Shown in pieces: positions 1 through 13,000 of a stretch of DNA of 64,000 bases (within the stretch, counting starts at the first letter, position 1; each line of letters opens with the position of its first letter). A program made the position numbers and the translations under genes. Source of the stretch: Saussurea involucrata (Eukaryota > Streptophyta > Magnoliopsida > Asterales > Asteraceae); contig CM066317.1 of NCBI GenBank assembly GCA_033807775.1, forward strand, positions 34,971,870-35,035,869, written 5' to 3'. Under the pieces are notes generated by a model, which made no database searches, was not told the DNA's origin, and was given only the letters and a program-made list of their open reading frames with translations.

Positions 1-1512
1 CGTCCATCTGAAAGACGGTGAAATTTTTGTGAGCGGCGTACGCGAGGAACATCTGAATAGCTTCGATTCGAGCAACTGTTGCGAACGTCTCTTTGTAGTC
101 GATCCCCTTTTGTTGTCGATACCCTTTTGCCACCAAGCGAGCCTTGTTCCGAACAACGATCCCATTCTCGTCATTCTTGTTCTTGAAGATCCATTTCGTT
201 CCGATAACGGTCTTGTTCTTCGGTCAAGGGACCAGGCGCCATACTTTGAGGCTTTCAAATTCGTTCAACTCCTCCTGCATGGCCATCACCCAGTCCGGGT
301 CGTGTAAAGCGTCTTTAACCGTCGTTGGTTCAACATTGCTGAGGAAGATGGAGATGGGGCACTCATTTCCCGTTGCCGCCCATTTTTGAGTGTTGCTCAG
401 AAGTGCAGGGGCAGCGTCGTCTTCGGTTTCTGCTGTTGCTCTAGTTTGAACGGGAGTAGACGGATCTCCGATGATTTGCTCAGGTAGGTGCGCTCGAGTC
501 CACTTCCGCGAGTGAGGTAGCGGGTCCGTGAGAGGTTTAGAATTATCAGCATCGATGTAGGAGCCTAAGGGTAAGTCTTGAACCGCTTCTAAAGATGGAT
601 TCGGATGTAATCGAACGGCGGCCGTTGGTTGTGGAAGAACAACAGTTGACGAAGATTCGGCGGTTGTGTCAGTGCTGTTGCTTGTTCTGAGGGAAGATGG
701 AGTGGGTTGAACTACCGGGGATGTTGTTGCGGTCGTCGTGGCTGTGCTTGATGACAGCGTCGTCTCTATCACAGGTGAAGAGGGCGAGTCCTCCAATGAT
801 GTAGTGTTGGGGGTTGGTGGAGGACCGGAGATGTGTGTCGACACCACTACAGCTCCATCTACATTCATAGAGGCATTTGTAGATACAGGGGAAATATTGA
901 AATCATTGTAGAAATGTTCGAACAGTAGATCTAACTCAGAATGATGAGACTTCGACGTATTGGACGACGAAGGATCTACTGTAGTGTGCTTGGGTTCCGA
1001 TCTAGAGTGATCGGAAGCCAGCACTCCAATAAGCACGGGTTCTGAACTGGTCCGTTCAAAAGCCAAATCAACCAATTCGTCGAAGGTCACATTGATACTC
1101 TCTATAACACTCTTTGTTCTCTTATTATAGAGTCGGTATGCTTTCAAAGAGGTAGAATAGCCGATGAAAATTCCTTCGTCTGCCTTTGGCTTGAGCTTGC
1201 CGAGATCATCTTTGTCGTTCAGCACGAAACACTTGCACCCAAACGCATGAAAGTAGCTGATATTGGGGGTGCGTTTGTTGATGAGCTCGTACGGTGTCTT
1301 GTCGAAGCGCTTGTGGACGATGGATCTATTCCGAGTATAGCACGCCGTTGCGATGGCTTCAGCCCATAAGAACATCGGAAAATTGTACTGGGTCAGCATG
1401 GTGCGGGCCGCTTCTACCAAGGTGCGGTTGCGGCATTCCACCATGCCGTTCTGTTAAGGAGTCCTAGTAGCAGAGAAGTTGTGTGAGATCCCAGCCGATG
1501 TGAGATAGTCAC
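1..1512 (-). pseudogene. Element A pol, C-terminal integrase to start of reverse transcriptase
   Basis: Read on the minus strand, this begins in the integrase core just before the catalytic glutamate (NGMVECRNRT) and continues through the copia zinc-free C-terminal block (GCKCFVLNDKDDL, GIFIGYS), a Ser/Thr/Pro-rich linker and the start of reverse transcriptase (WVMAMQEELNEFE). Near 224 the frame shifts; reverse-transcriptase sequence (KARLVAKGYRQQKGIDY) continues to the window edge in another frame. A stop at 1454-1456 replaces the first glutamine of the usual PQQNG motif, consistent with a C-to-T change. The protein would be the integrase/RT part of a polyprotein. The 5' part of the same gene is at 17665-18486. 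Confidence 0.85.
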
Positions 1513-2245
1513 TGTTGGTTCCTGTTTTGCTTAACAATGATGATTCTATCTAATTAGTTCAAACAATATATAACGCGGAAGCGTTTTAACGAACTAATAG
1601 ATATTATGAGGTAGAATAACACACAATATCAAATACAAGAAGTGAAAATAAGACAGATAAATAGCTCAATGATTCACTGTATTTGATATAATAAGAACAC
1701 CAAGAACACCGAAAAGTTTGACAAGAAAATGCTCTAAAGGTGTGTGTATTGTGAAAAAAGCTTAATAGAAGAGTTCACATGAACCTTCTATTTATACTAC
1801 TCCTAAAGGGGACAATAAGGACTGAAGGTACAAAGACACTGTTGAGTAATAGTAGCTGGAAGGTACAAAACACTATTCTGGACTGTTGCAGATACAACGT
1901 TCATTAAATGCTCCGTATTCAGCTTTAGGCAGAAACTTATCAGAGTTTGACACGTGGAGTTGTCAGGTCACGCCTTTGTACGATTGATCTTCAGAACCTT
2001 CTAATGGCAGATATTGTAAGAAGCATGTTCGTCCTTGTTTAGATCTTTTGCGTAGATCTTCTTTTTACCACAGAAGCTCTGTCAAGTATGACAGAAGCTC
2101 TGTGGCCTTGTCCGCATAGAAGAGTCTTCTGTTGTTTCTTTACTTCGGTCTTCTTGATTAACCCGACAGAGCCTCTGTCGAAGACTTCTGTCTTCTCGGT
2201 TACTCGGCTACTCGGCAGAGCCTTTGTTGGTGTCGATACTTAGTC
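1513..2245 (-). repeat. Element B 3' LTR, missing its first 44 bp
   Basis: It aligns base for base with 16888-17620 of the other LTR. The last 44 bp of the right-hand copy (17621-17664), which are the outermost 5' bases of the LTR, are absent here. Homology stops at 2245 and runs directly into the accessory ORF with no polypurine tract. It holds a strong hairpin at 2068-2105 with arms built from the ACAGAAGCTCTGT palindrome. Confidence 0.9.
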
Positions 2246-5200
2246 CACGAGGCTTGCTCTGAACTCTGTCAAAGTACTTGTTGCATACTTTTGACAGTCC
2301 ATTTCTACAAATAGTCTTGACTTCTTGATAGACTAACCCAACTCTTGGAGATATAATAATTGAGTTTGGTATGGCAGAGGATGGGCAGTCGTCTTCTGGT
2401 GGTCGGAGTGCGAGGTTTCTTACTCCGAGATCTCGTGCTAATTGGAAGTCGACAAGGCTGTATAGCAGAAGTTTCTCACGCATGGCTTTCCTTATTACCC
2501 TGTATGCCCTTCGATGTGCATCTGTTGTGAAGTTCTCTTTTGTCCAGAGTAGAAGGTCGGGTAGGTCGTAGGGATTTAGATTTCTCAGATCAGCATCTGA
2601 GAATTGATTCATGGTTCTGTTCTCCCTTCTGACCTTGTATATATTATAGGAAACCTTAGGTGTAGTTCTGGTTTGAGAAAACTTACAGTATATGACTTTG
2701 TCGATTTTCTCGATTGAGAAGACTTCGTGTTTTGTTCTTGTGAAGATGTTTTCGAGGTCAGCACGAAGTTCAGGATCTTGGACCATTGGTGGCATTAGAT
2801 CTCTGGCAGTTCTGTTGTAGAGATACCTGTACACCACTTCTTCCATTTGAGGTGGAGGTGCACCAGGTGGAGGCATGGGTCTGCGCAGAGCATCCATTTA
2901 CTTCTTAATTTCTGCCACTCGATCCTCTGTGAGCTTTTTCTTTGGATCCAGAACCAATATGTTTGACAGAGGGGTGGCACCAAAAGCCCAGTCTTCTTCT
3001 TCTTCTGGTTTTGGTGTAACATAAGCATCGAAAGAGCTCTTCATCAGTTTTTCTGTCGGAGGTTGATGTTTGGCCTTTTTCTTCTGCGGTTCCTCTGTCA
3101 TAATCCCTTTGCCTTTGTCTTTCGCCATTGGTTTATCTGCTTGTAGAGATGGGGTTTCCTCTGTGGGTTTTGGTATTTGAGCTTCAGAGGGTTTGGTTGT
3201 AGGAGGTTCTGTGGGGGTTGCCTCTGTTGGATTTGACACTTGAGTTTCAGAGGGCTTGGTTGGTGATGTGGGTTTTGTTGGAGAGGCTTTAGGTGTTTTG
3301 CTCAGATATTTTCTCTGTTTTTGAGCAATGGTTTTGATTCTTGGGTTGGTTTTAGGTGTTGGGGAAGGTAGTTCTTCTTCAGAAGATGTCAGAATTTGGA
3401 AGTTCTCTTTGGTTTGGACATCTTCTCCGAATACAGAGGGGAATTCCACAGAGGTGGTTATTGCCTCTGTGGACTGTTGTTGTGTTCCTCCTTGGGTTTG
3501 AGATGGAGGTGCTTGAGATATATGTTCTGCGGATACCGGTGGAGCTTGTATACCTCTGTTTGCAGCATCTTCCCTTTGTTTCTCCCCCTCAGGATGATCT
3601 GATGGACTATCAGAGTCATCATCAGAGTCATCCTGACCCTTATCTTGTGTACCATCTGCTCTGCAAGATTCCTCTGGTTTCTTTGGAGGAGTGGCACCTG
3701 CAGCTATCAGTTTTGCACATACATCGTCACAGATACCAAGAAGAGTTTGGAGCTCTGCTTCTGGGTTATAGCGCATTCTGCCGACGCTTTTCTTGAAGTC
3801 TTTGACATAATTTGCGTTGGCAGCTGTGAAGGCTCTGATGAGCTCTGTTAATTGATCGATCACTCCTTGGCCAAGTTCTGTGAGCTGAGCTCTGGTCATA
3901 TAATCTGAGGGCTTCATGGCCAGAGTTGCTTCTGTTGTTTGCTCTTGAACTTTGTCGAGGGCCTTCTTTAAATCTTCAGGAGTAAGGCCCTTGGGGGTGG
4001 AGGCTTGATCTTTGAGTTGAGCTAAGAGATCCTTGACAGAAGTTTGGAAGGCAGAGGTTGTAGCCTTCTCAAACTTAGCAGTAGCAGATATGGGAGAGGT
4101 TGTAGCAGTTGCCTGTATCTGGGCTAAGGCATTTTTCACCTCTGTGGACAGGTTGTCCATTTTGGTGTTCAGTTTTGTGAGTGCCCTAGATGTAGTATTT
4201 GCAAAAGAATTAAAAGAGCTTTTCAACTCTTTTAAGGTATTGTCCACAGAGGTGACAAGGGTTTGGAACTCATCCCTTGATACATGTGGACTTGGTGTAA
4301 CCTCTGGGGGAACACATTCGTCCCCAGAGTGAGTTCCCGTTCCTGGAACACCTTCTTTCGTCCCTGTATTGATGTTGAGGACGGAAGGATTTCCCTCTAA
4401 TCCTTGAGCAGAGGCTTTTTTCAGCTTCAGACTCTATAGAGGTTCTGAGAAGGACATTGTCTTGATCCACTCCAGAGGTGGGGACAAGAGTATCCTTCTG
4501 TTGACTCGGAGACTTTTCTAGAGTCTCTCCGTCTTTTTGCATTCTAAGCTCCTCTGAAGAGCTGTTTGGACCTATAGGTGTGTGCGTGGCAGAGGAAACA
4601 AATTCCTCTGTGAGTTTGGCGATTGTGGCCTGGGGCGATGGACCACGAACTAAGGGTTAGTCCTTTTGAGAGGACTCCCCTGGAATGGTTTCCCCGGCTA
4701 AGATTGGCACAGAGGTAGAAAGAGTTACCTCTGCCCTATTAGTTTGGGTTGGGGTCGAGCCGTGCTGCTCTTGTTCAATATTACCTTCTGCCACTAGACT
4801 GGCGGTAATAGATATGTGGGTTGCATTGGGATTTGGTTGGGGTTGTGTGCCTCTACTATTCCAGGCATCTTTTCTTGCTTCTGCTTCTGTTGGGCATCCT
4901 AGCACTCCTTCTCCATCTATGGTCTCAACCTCTGTTGCTACCCTATGGCTTGGTGCTTCTATCCTGACTTCTGGGCTTTTCCCTAGGTCATCATAACAGG
5001 AATGAGTCCCAATCAGTTGCATGATATGTGGATGATAAAGACCTTTTCTTATTTGGTCTGCTTCCTCTTCATCAGAATCAACCTCTGTGACTTCTACCCT
5101 TGTACATCTAGTTTCAACCATCTCCTATGTTGGACCTTCTAACATGGTGTCCATGTGATGTTCTTCTGCAACTACCTCTTCCTCTGGGCTTGCCCTTTGT

Positions 5201-6937
5201 ACATCAAATCCTGGTTGAGTGAAGGGGTTCTGTAGTACTTCTGGAGTTTTAGACTGTTTGTTTTGTGGCGTTTGATCATCTTCTTCTAGGTCAGAAGAGA
5301 TTCTGAAGTCTGTTTCTTCTGTAGAGCCATGGGAGAGGGGTTCTGCAGTCCATCCAGAAGTGTCAAGAGTGTTGGCAAACTCAGGGCGTTGGAGGAATTC
5401 AGAGAAATCTCCGTGATGTGCATAGTTGATGGGTGAAGGGGATTGCAGAGGTTGCTCATTGGTTTCTTCGACCATTTCTGCATCTTCTGCGATGGTCCGC
5501 AGAGGGGTGTGAGGTTTCTTGGTCTTCTTCTTGCTCTTTTTCCTTTTTGGCTTTGGGGCACCCTCCTCTGAAGATTTATGTTTTCTTTTCTTCTTTTCTT
5601 TTGGAGGAGGGGGTTGTGCAGATGATCCAACCTCTGTTGCATGAGGAGGGGATAGTTGAGCAGCAGAGGTAGAGGTGCCCTCTGTAGTTTTCTTGTGGGT
5701 TTTCTTCTTCTTCTTCTTCTTCTTCTTGGGAGTGGTGGCAGAGGTTTTGCTCTTTGTTGAAGGAGAGAGAATCGCTTCCCTATGAGCTTGAAAGTTGGCC
5801 TGTACAAGCTGATGTTTAGCCAAAGCTGCAGCCCATTGTTCATCTGACATCCTATCTACAACCCTAGTTCCTAATGGGGCTCCTAGACGCGGGTGCGTCA
5901 CAGGACTCGGTTCTGGAGTCCTATGATCGCGTATGTATTCTAACTTAAGGGTTTTGTTTGTAGCGTATCCCAGAAGTTTCTTTGGCAGAGGTCTGCAGAA
6001 AGGGTATTCATCTTTGTGCTCTGTTGGGGTGTTTTTGTTTAGGGGGTACATTCTGGCCGTTGGTCCCTCCATTGGCCATTTTTGGAGACGTAGTAGAGGC
6101 TCTAGCAGGACACCTAGAATTCTTTGATATTGCAGAGGAGGTAGAGTTTCGGGCTTTCGTCCTTTGGCCTTCTGAGAGGAGATCCTTCTGTCAATGGTGT
6201 TGACCATTTCTTGCATCATGATGGTGGAGTAGTCCAGAGGTAGATCATAATATACCCCGTACATTATGGTCAAGATTTGGTGTGAAGTTTGGTCTGGACT
6301 ACCCACCTTCCCTGTTAGGCACCGATTTAGGATTGAGAAGAGCGTATTCCACAGAGGAGGAATGCGATTTCTTCTGAAATCGTTTCTTTTTCTTAGGGTT
6401 GTGTTGTACCCTAACATTTCAACAAAACGGCAGAGCTCTTCGTCTGTTGGTTCCTCTACGTATGCCTTTATACCCAGTAGTCCTCTGGTGGGTAGGCTGA
6501 ACTCCAGTGAGAACATGGTTCTGTTGAATTTGAGTTCGAGGTGTTCAGATTTGTCTGGTTTGTAGATGTAACCCTTGATTTGTCTATCTTCGGGGTCAAA
6601 TCTGCTGCTTTGCTAGAATTGATTGAGATATCTGGCATGGATTTTATTGACAGTTTTGGATAACAGGGGGTAGAGGTAATGGTTTTCCAAGATGTGAAGC
6701 AGTATGGCGTGTGCTTCCCCAAAAGCCGTTTTTGAGGGGACCAAATAGTAGTTGTTTGGTTTCAAAGGAAGAACACGTTCAAAGTGTTCATGGGCTATGA
6801 AGTTTTGAAGATGGGTGGTCGGAGCAAAATCTGCTTCATCGCCGGAGTGGTCTTGTTCTATGTTTCTGGCGATCTCTTGGTTTTGTGAGTTCTCAGAATG
6901 AGATGGAGTTCACCGGAGCATTGGAGGTGGAAGCCAT
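2208..6937 (-). pseudogene. Element B accessory ORF downstream of pol (decayed)
   Basis: A long sense-strand frame starts at ATG 6935-6937 (MASTSNAPVNSI) and runs about 4.7 kb. It is broken by a frameshift near 6900, in-frame stops at 6613-6615, 5125-5127, 4657-4659 and 2898-2900, and a frameshift near 4270-4330. Visible parts in order: an N-terminal globular region rich in aromatic and Leu residues (HILENHYLYPLL, LGYNTTLRKRNDF, VYYDLPLDYSTIMMQEMV); strongly basic stretches with a run of nine lysines (about 5500-5735); acidic and Pro/Thr-rich spacers; a coiled-coil-like segment (4250-3760); and a C-terminal domain (about 2860-2270) with FSDADLRNLNPYDLPDLL. The last codons lie in the LTR remnant, so the true C-terminus is lost. 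I see no signal peptide or membrane helix. The function is unknown. Element F has the same layout. Confidence 0.8.
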
Positions 6938-7667
6938 TGTGATTTTCTTTGAAGAAAGAGAGTAGAATATGGAAGTTGTAGGTTTTTGCAAGGTTCGCCG
7001 GAGAAGATGAAGAGAATAAGTTCGTAAACGTTTAGAGGTTGTGGTAAGTTTGGTTTTATACTGAAGAGATGGTAGAATCTGAAAGGGTAAATATTTGAAA
7101 GTGAATAAAATTTGGGATCCGTAATTGAGTGCATACGGTTGATTCAACTTTCCAGGAGAACGTGTGCCACATACGTCCAATCAAAAGATGCCACGTCATT
7201 AATGTCAGAGCACGATTAGATGGTGTGTGTGGCCCATTAATGCTTGGCGCGTGAGCTTTTCTATTTTCAGAAGACTGTCAGTCGCAGTAGATAACTCGTT
7301 CTTTTACAGAATATCTATAAAAGGCTAAGTGTCAGTTTCAACAGAGGCTCTGTGGTGGAGTGAGCTCTGTGATATGAACCTTGTCTTTTTGTCTCTTCTG
7401 ATGCTTGTACCTTTACCAGAAACGTTTGAAAGAACATTGGAGAGGATCGATAGATCTTTAGTACAAAGTTTTCATTCACAGAGGCTTTGAGGCTCTGTCG
7501 AGGCTAGCAGAGGCTCTGAGAGTGAAAATTTCTCATAACTAAAAATTTAGAGAACTTTTTGATCATCCAAGTTTTCATTGTGTTAAACACTGTTTTTAGG
7601 ACATATTTGGAAATTTGTGTCCTGGAAAACTGTTTTGGAAATGGATTTTGTTCGAGAAATACTCTTA

Positions 7668-9365
7668 GGTGGCGTTTGTTTTTTAAGTGGTGCTGAAGTC
7701 TGAACACTGATTTCACTGCTGATTTTTAAGTGGTGGTGCTGAAATCTGAAATCTGAATCAGAAAGACTGTTTGTTTTTTAAAACTGAAATCTGAAAACAT
7801 CTGAATACGTACTACTGATTATTTTATCTCTGAAATGTGATACGTTAATTGGTTCAAATGTTCAAATACAATATAAAACATGAACAAAGTCTCATAACAA
7901 GTAAAATCAATTTCCGTTTTGCATCAGTTGTGTCGCGATTTCCTCTCTTAAACTAGCCATATAGGTTTGGTCGCCTGTACTCCCATGCAAGTGAACCTCT
8001 TCGGCCTCATCACCACCATAACAATGAGAATTATAGCTTCTTGATCATCATCCATGATGAACCTGTTACAAAGAATATAAACTTGTTCAAGCTTTGTTGC
8101 CAACTTTGTCCAAGTTTCTTTCCTAAGACTACCCCCGTTTCGACCCACTTTATTGACCTCTTCTATACAAGTCTCTAGAAAGCATTTGATTATTTCATTG
8201 GTCCACCTTATACGTACATTTTCGTCCATCACTAAGCACACAATAAAGTTTCAAGAATCAAAGATCATATATTGACATACAACAAGCTCATACTTTCAAG
8301 AATTCAAGAAACATATATTGGCATACATCAATCTCATACATTCATTACTATTAATAACTGTTGATACAAGATAAATAACAACAGCATATGTAATATATTG
8401 ACATACATCAATCTCATGATTAATAATGTTGCTTCAAAGCTCAATCAAATGCAGGGCATATATGATCAAAATAAAGCACAAGTAAAAACTTAAACCTGCA
8501 TAACCAAAAATCATTAGTGGAAAACTTAGGATTAATATTGGCAGTCCCCCTATATTTATTTACATCAGTATCTATATATACTTTATTCTATCGAAACTGA
8601 AAGTGATAAATTGGTTACAATTCTGTAATAGCAAATTTGCAATTGGCTGCTAATTAAAAGAAAATGAGAGGATGATAAGTGGCTTACATATCATTGTCAA
8701 ACATCTAATCTAATATGCAATTAATGTAAAACACAACCAGTCAGGATCACACCATAAAATAGACAAAGAATTCTTCAAAAAGAAACCAATAGTTGACCCA
8801 ACCCCATGAAATTTCTTGGAGAATGTTCTACCAGAAAAGCAAAGATAATTAGATAACTAACATCCAACCAAATCTTTCAAACCAAGTGGTTGTGGTGGTG
8901 GGTTAAGAATCGTTGAATTGAAAAGAAGGGCAAAAACAACTTTCTGTTTTTTTCTTGTTTTTTTCTTGCTGGTAAACGAGGTTTCTTGTGCTACTCATGT
9001 GCTTTATCATCCAATTTGATTAGAATTCCTATGCATTCTATAGCTTCCATCATCCATCACAGTTGGAAGTTGGAACCCTAAAATTAAAGAAACGAAAGAA
9101 AGGTGTACCTGATTCGATTGGAAGACTGCTGTTGCTGATGGAGTTGAGAATCGATGGAGGAAGGAATCAGTTATTTGTAGAGAAGAATCAAAATCGTACC
9201 TCTAATTCGCTTAGATGATATCTTGCCTCTAATTCGCTTAGATGATAATAAGAGAAAAGATCTTCTGAATTTCAAAATTAAACAAACACTCTTAATTTGG
9301 GCTTGTCTTAATCGGTAAGATAAAAGGCCCAATTAAGGGCTGAAATGGGTAAAACAAACAGGGCC
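7668..9365 (-). mobile_element. PIF/Harbinger-type DNA transposon derivative inside element B
   Basis: The left end reads GGTGGCGTTTGTTTTTTAAG and the reverse complement of the right end reads GGCCCTGTTTGTTTT. TTA at 7665-7667 and 9366-9368 is the 3-bp duplication typical of PIF/Harbinger. Near the left end are sub-terminal repeats of CTGAAATCTGAA. Inside is a Myb/SANT-like remnant (7948-8241, minus) but no DDE transposase. At 1698 bp it is a non-autonomous internal-deletion copy. Related ends occur at 34877-35112 and 53348-55030. Confidence 0.85.
7948..8241 (-). pseudogene. Myb/SANT-like DNA-binding domain remnant of the Harbinger second ORF
   Basis: A 97-codon open frame has the pattern WTNEIIKCFLETC...GGSLRKETWTKLATKLEQ. 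This fits the Myb/SANT-like domain found in plant PIF/Harbinger elements and related host proteins, where it helps bring transposase to the DNA ends. It begins MDENVRIRW after an upstream Met. The second half reads into low-similarity sequence, so the domain is only partial. Its position inside a TTA-flanked element with Harbinger-like ends supports the call. Confidence 0.6.
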
Positions 9366-10051
9366 TTAGAGTGTCTAGTTTGGGTGACAGAGACTCTTTT
9401 TGTGGATTGAGCTCTTTGCCCATAAGACTTTCTTTCAGTATCCTTGTGTGTGCATTTGTACGTTCAAATCCTTAAAGAAGACATTTAAGTTTGATCAACA
9501 GAGTTTCCGTATGAAATTTGCAGTTCTAGAGGATCCGACTTACAGAGGCTCTGTTGAGCTCAGCAGAAGCTCTATGACCTTAAATTTCCCATAACGGAAG
9601 GCTCAAAATCTTTTTGATCATTTCTTGTTTGGAATGTCTTAAACAGTGTTTATAGGACGTATTTTGAAATTTGTGTCCTAGAAAATTGTTTTTTAAAAAG
9701 GATTTGTACGAGTTACTCACTTTTGGTTCTTCTTTGTTTGGTAAAAATACCTGGCTTCTGTGGATATGGTTGATCATATCTTTTCTTTGGCTCCCCCTTG
9801 AATGATCACCCTCTGTAGATCAGTTCAAGATCCCCTTCTGCTCCCCCTTGACCTATGCTTGGATCAACTGAGATAAGTTGTGTACAGAACATAGGTCAAA
9901 GTTATCAGAGGTTCTGTGGAGATTGTCATACTCTGAGCAATCCCACAGAAATTTTGTTGGTTACAGAACTTTTGATGATTAAGAATTTACATACAGAAGA
10001 GTTTAAATATATACATATTTACTAGAAGATCAAATCGTACTTACAGAGGGT

Positions 10052-13000
10052 TCAACTCATGTTTATCATTCCCAACTTACCCACCAAGAAAAGGAATATT
10101 TTCTCATCTAGTGCCTTGGTGAATAAGTCTGCAAACTGGTATTCAGTGGGCACAAAGTGCATTTCGATTGTGCCAAATTCAACATGATGCTTCAGAAAGT
10201 GATAACGAATATCGATATGCTTTGTTTTTGAGTGCTGTACTGGATTGGCAGAGATTGCTATGGCACTTTTGGAATCACAGAGGATGGGAATCCTGTATAT
10301 GTTGTACCCATAGTCTTTGAGCTGAGTTTTCATCCACAGAACTTGAGAGCAACAGCTAGCAGCAACAACATATTCCGCTTCTGCTGTAGATGTAGATACA
10401 CAGTTCTGCTTCTTCGAAGTCCAGCTGACTAGATTACCTCCCAGGAATTGACAACTCCCAGAGGTGCTCTTTCGATCAAGCTTGCATCCTCCATAATCTG
10501 AATATGTGTATGCCTTAAGACCAAAACCAGAGTTCTTCGGATACCAGAGTCCAAGATTTTTGGTCCCTTTGAGGTATCTGATGATTCTCTTTACAGCAAT
10601 ATAGTGGGATTGCTTTGGGTTAGCTTGATATCTTGCACAGAGGCATGTGGCATACATTATATCAGGTCTACTTGCGGTTAAGTATAAAAGAGACCCAATC
10701 ATACCTCTGTAGAGTTTGCACTCTACAGATGTGCCATTTTGATCTGAGAATAATTTATTTCCAGTGGCCATTGGGGTCTTCATTACAGAGGCATCAGAGA
10801 GACTGTATTTTGAAAGTATGTCAGGGACATATTTTGCTTGATTTATAAAAATTCCCTTTGATGATTGTTTTACTTGGAGTCCGAGGAAGAAAGTTAATTC
10901 TCCCATCATACTCATTTCAAACTCACTCTGCATGAGTTTTTCGAAATCTTTGCACTGTTGTGCATTTGTAGACCCAAAAATAATGTCATCCACATAAATC
11001 TGTACAAGCAGAATCTCATCACCTTTTCTTTTGTAAAACAAAGTAGTATCGGTTGTACCTCTTTCGTAATTGTTATCGAGAAGAAAGGTTGAAAGTCTTT
11101 CGTACCATGCTCTTGGAGCCTGTTTCAGTCCATATAGAGCTTTGTCAAGGTAATATACGTATTTTGGGTACTTGGAGCTTTCAAACCCTGGTGGCTGCTA
11201 GACATAGACTTCTTCTTGGATTTCACCATTTAGAAAGGCCGATTTTACATCCATTTGAAATACTTTGAAACCTCTGTGGGCTGCAAAGGCTAAAAATATT
11301 CTTATAGCCTCGAGCCGTGCGGCAGGGGCAAAAGTTTCATCGTAATCAATGCCTTCTTCTTGGCGATATCCCTTGGCCACCAGTCTTGCTTTGTTTCTAA
11401 TGACCACCCCATCCTCGTCCTTCTTGTTTCTGAAGACCTATTTTGTCCCTATGGCTTGTTTCCCTCGTGGCAGAGGTACTAGAGTCCATACCTTGTTTCT
11501 CTCAAACTGTAGAAGCTCTTCTTGCATAGCATCTACCCAGTTTAGATCATCTAGGGCTTCAGAGATTCTTTTTGGCTCGATCACACTGATAAAATTTGTA
11601 AAGAAACAAAAATTAGCAGTGGCTGATCTTGTTTTGACCTTTTCAGAAGGATCACCGATTATAAGGTTTGGAGGATGGATTTTCGTCCACTGTGTTGTTC
11701 TTGGAAGATGGTCATTTGAGTCATCAAGATTAACTTCTGTGGTTGCACACTGCGGTTCTGGTGCAACCTCTGTTGTTGATGGTTCTTCAGCTTGTGGGAG
11801 GATTGGAATGAGAGTTAGAATTTGTTCCTCTGAGGAAGTAGAGAGTGAGTCTTCGTTTTCCTCTGGTATTGATTCCTTTGTAGTCGTTGGAGTAGGTATT
11901 TCAGGAGCCTCTGTTGTTGAATCTTTGGTCGTTTCATCTTCTATTGGCTCCCCCTCAACACGTGCATCTGTATGATTCACAGAAGAGGATGAAGTATTTA
12001 ATGGACCAGTTAGAGATATACCTAACTCAGACTGGTTGGCAGAAGATATTTCTCCAGAGGTTCTGATGGCTCCAGTAGAGGGATCAATATCATCATGGAA
12101 CATTTCTTCAAATAGAAGATTTAAGTCTTTTTCTCTTGTCTTTGAAATGCCAGAGGATTCCTTCTTTAGACCGAGTTCTGAACTGATTTGTTCAGAAGTC
12201 TTTTGAAAGGAATCGTCAAAAGATACATTGATGCTTTCTACGCTGGATCGAGACTTCAGAAGGTACACTCTGTAAGCTTTTGAAGTGGCAGAGTATCCTA
12301 TGAACTTTCCTTCATCTGCTTTCACCTCAAACTTTCCTCTTGCTTCTCTATCATTTAAGACAAATCACTTGCATCCAAATACATGAAAGAATTTGATGTT
12401 TGGTCGCCTTTTGTTGATCAAATGATAAGGTGTTTTGATGTGCCTCTTTATAATGGTTGATCGATTTTGGGTGTAGCATGCGGTTGATACTGCTTCTGCC
12501 CAAAAAGACATTGGTAATCCACATGCTGTCAGCATAGTTCTTGCAGCCTCCACAAGCGTGCGGTTCTTTCGTTCAACCACGCCATTTTGTTGTGGGGTGC
12601 GTGCAGCAGAGAGGTTCTGTGAAATGCCTTCTTTTGTAAGATAGGTTTCAATGACAGAGTTTTTGAACTCTGTGTCATTGTCGCTTCTTAGTTTGTGAAT
12701 CCTGCACTCATACAGAACTTGGATTCTTTTCATTAAATTTATCAGAATGTTTGGAACATCTGATTTCTTTCTGACAAATTCAACCCATGTAAATCTTGAG
12801 TATTCGTCGATCAAAACAAGTATATATTTCTTGCCACCTAGGCTCTGTGTAGCGATTGGACCACAGAGGTCGACATGAAGCATGTACAGAGGCCTAGTGC
12901 AAGATATATCAGTTTTTCCTTTATGGGAAGCTCTTTTGAGTTTTCCCATTTCGCAGGCAGAGCACAAGTGATCTTTATTAAACTTGACATTTGGCAGACC

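Larger units (their letters stand above)
6938..10051 (-). other. Element B non-coding spacer between the accessory ORF and RNase H
   Basis: There is no credible coding sequence apart from the inserted Harbinger element (7668-9365). The spacer is full of the words CAGAGG and CTCTGT. It contains a diverged direct repeat: about 7480-7664 resembles about 9530-9725 (both hold TTTTTGATCAT, then GGACRTATTTKGAAATTTGTGTCC). Two polypurine-like motifs (CAAGGGGGAG on the minus strand) lie at 9791-9800 and 9841-9850, just after RNase H. Confidence 0.65.
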
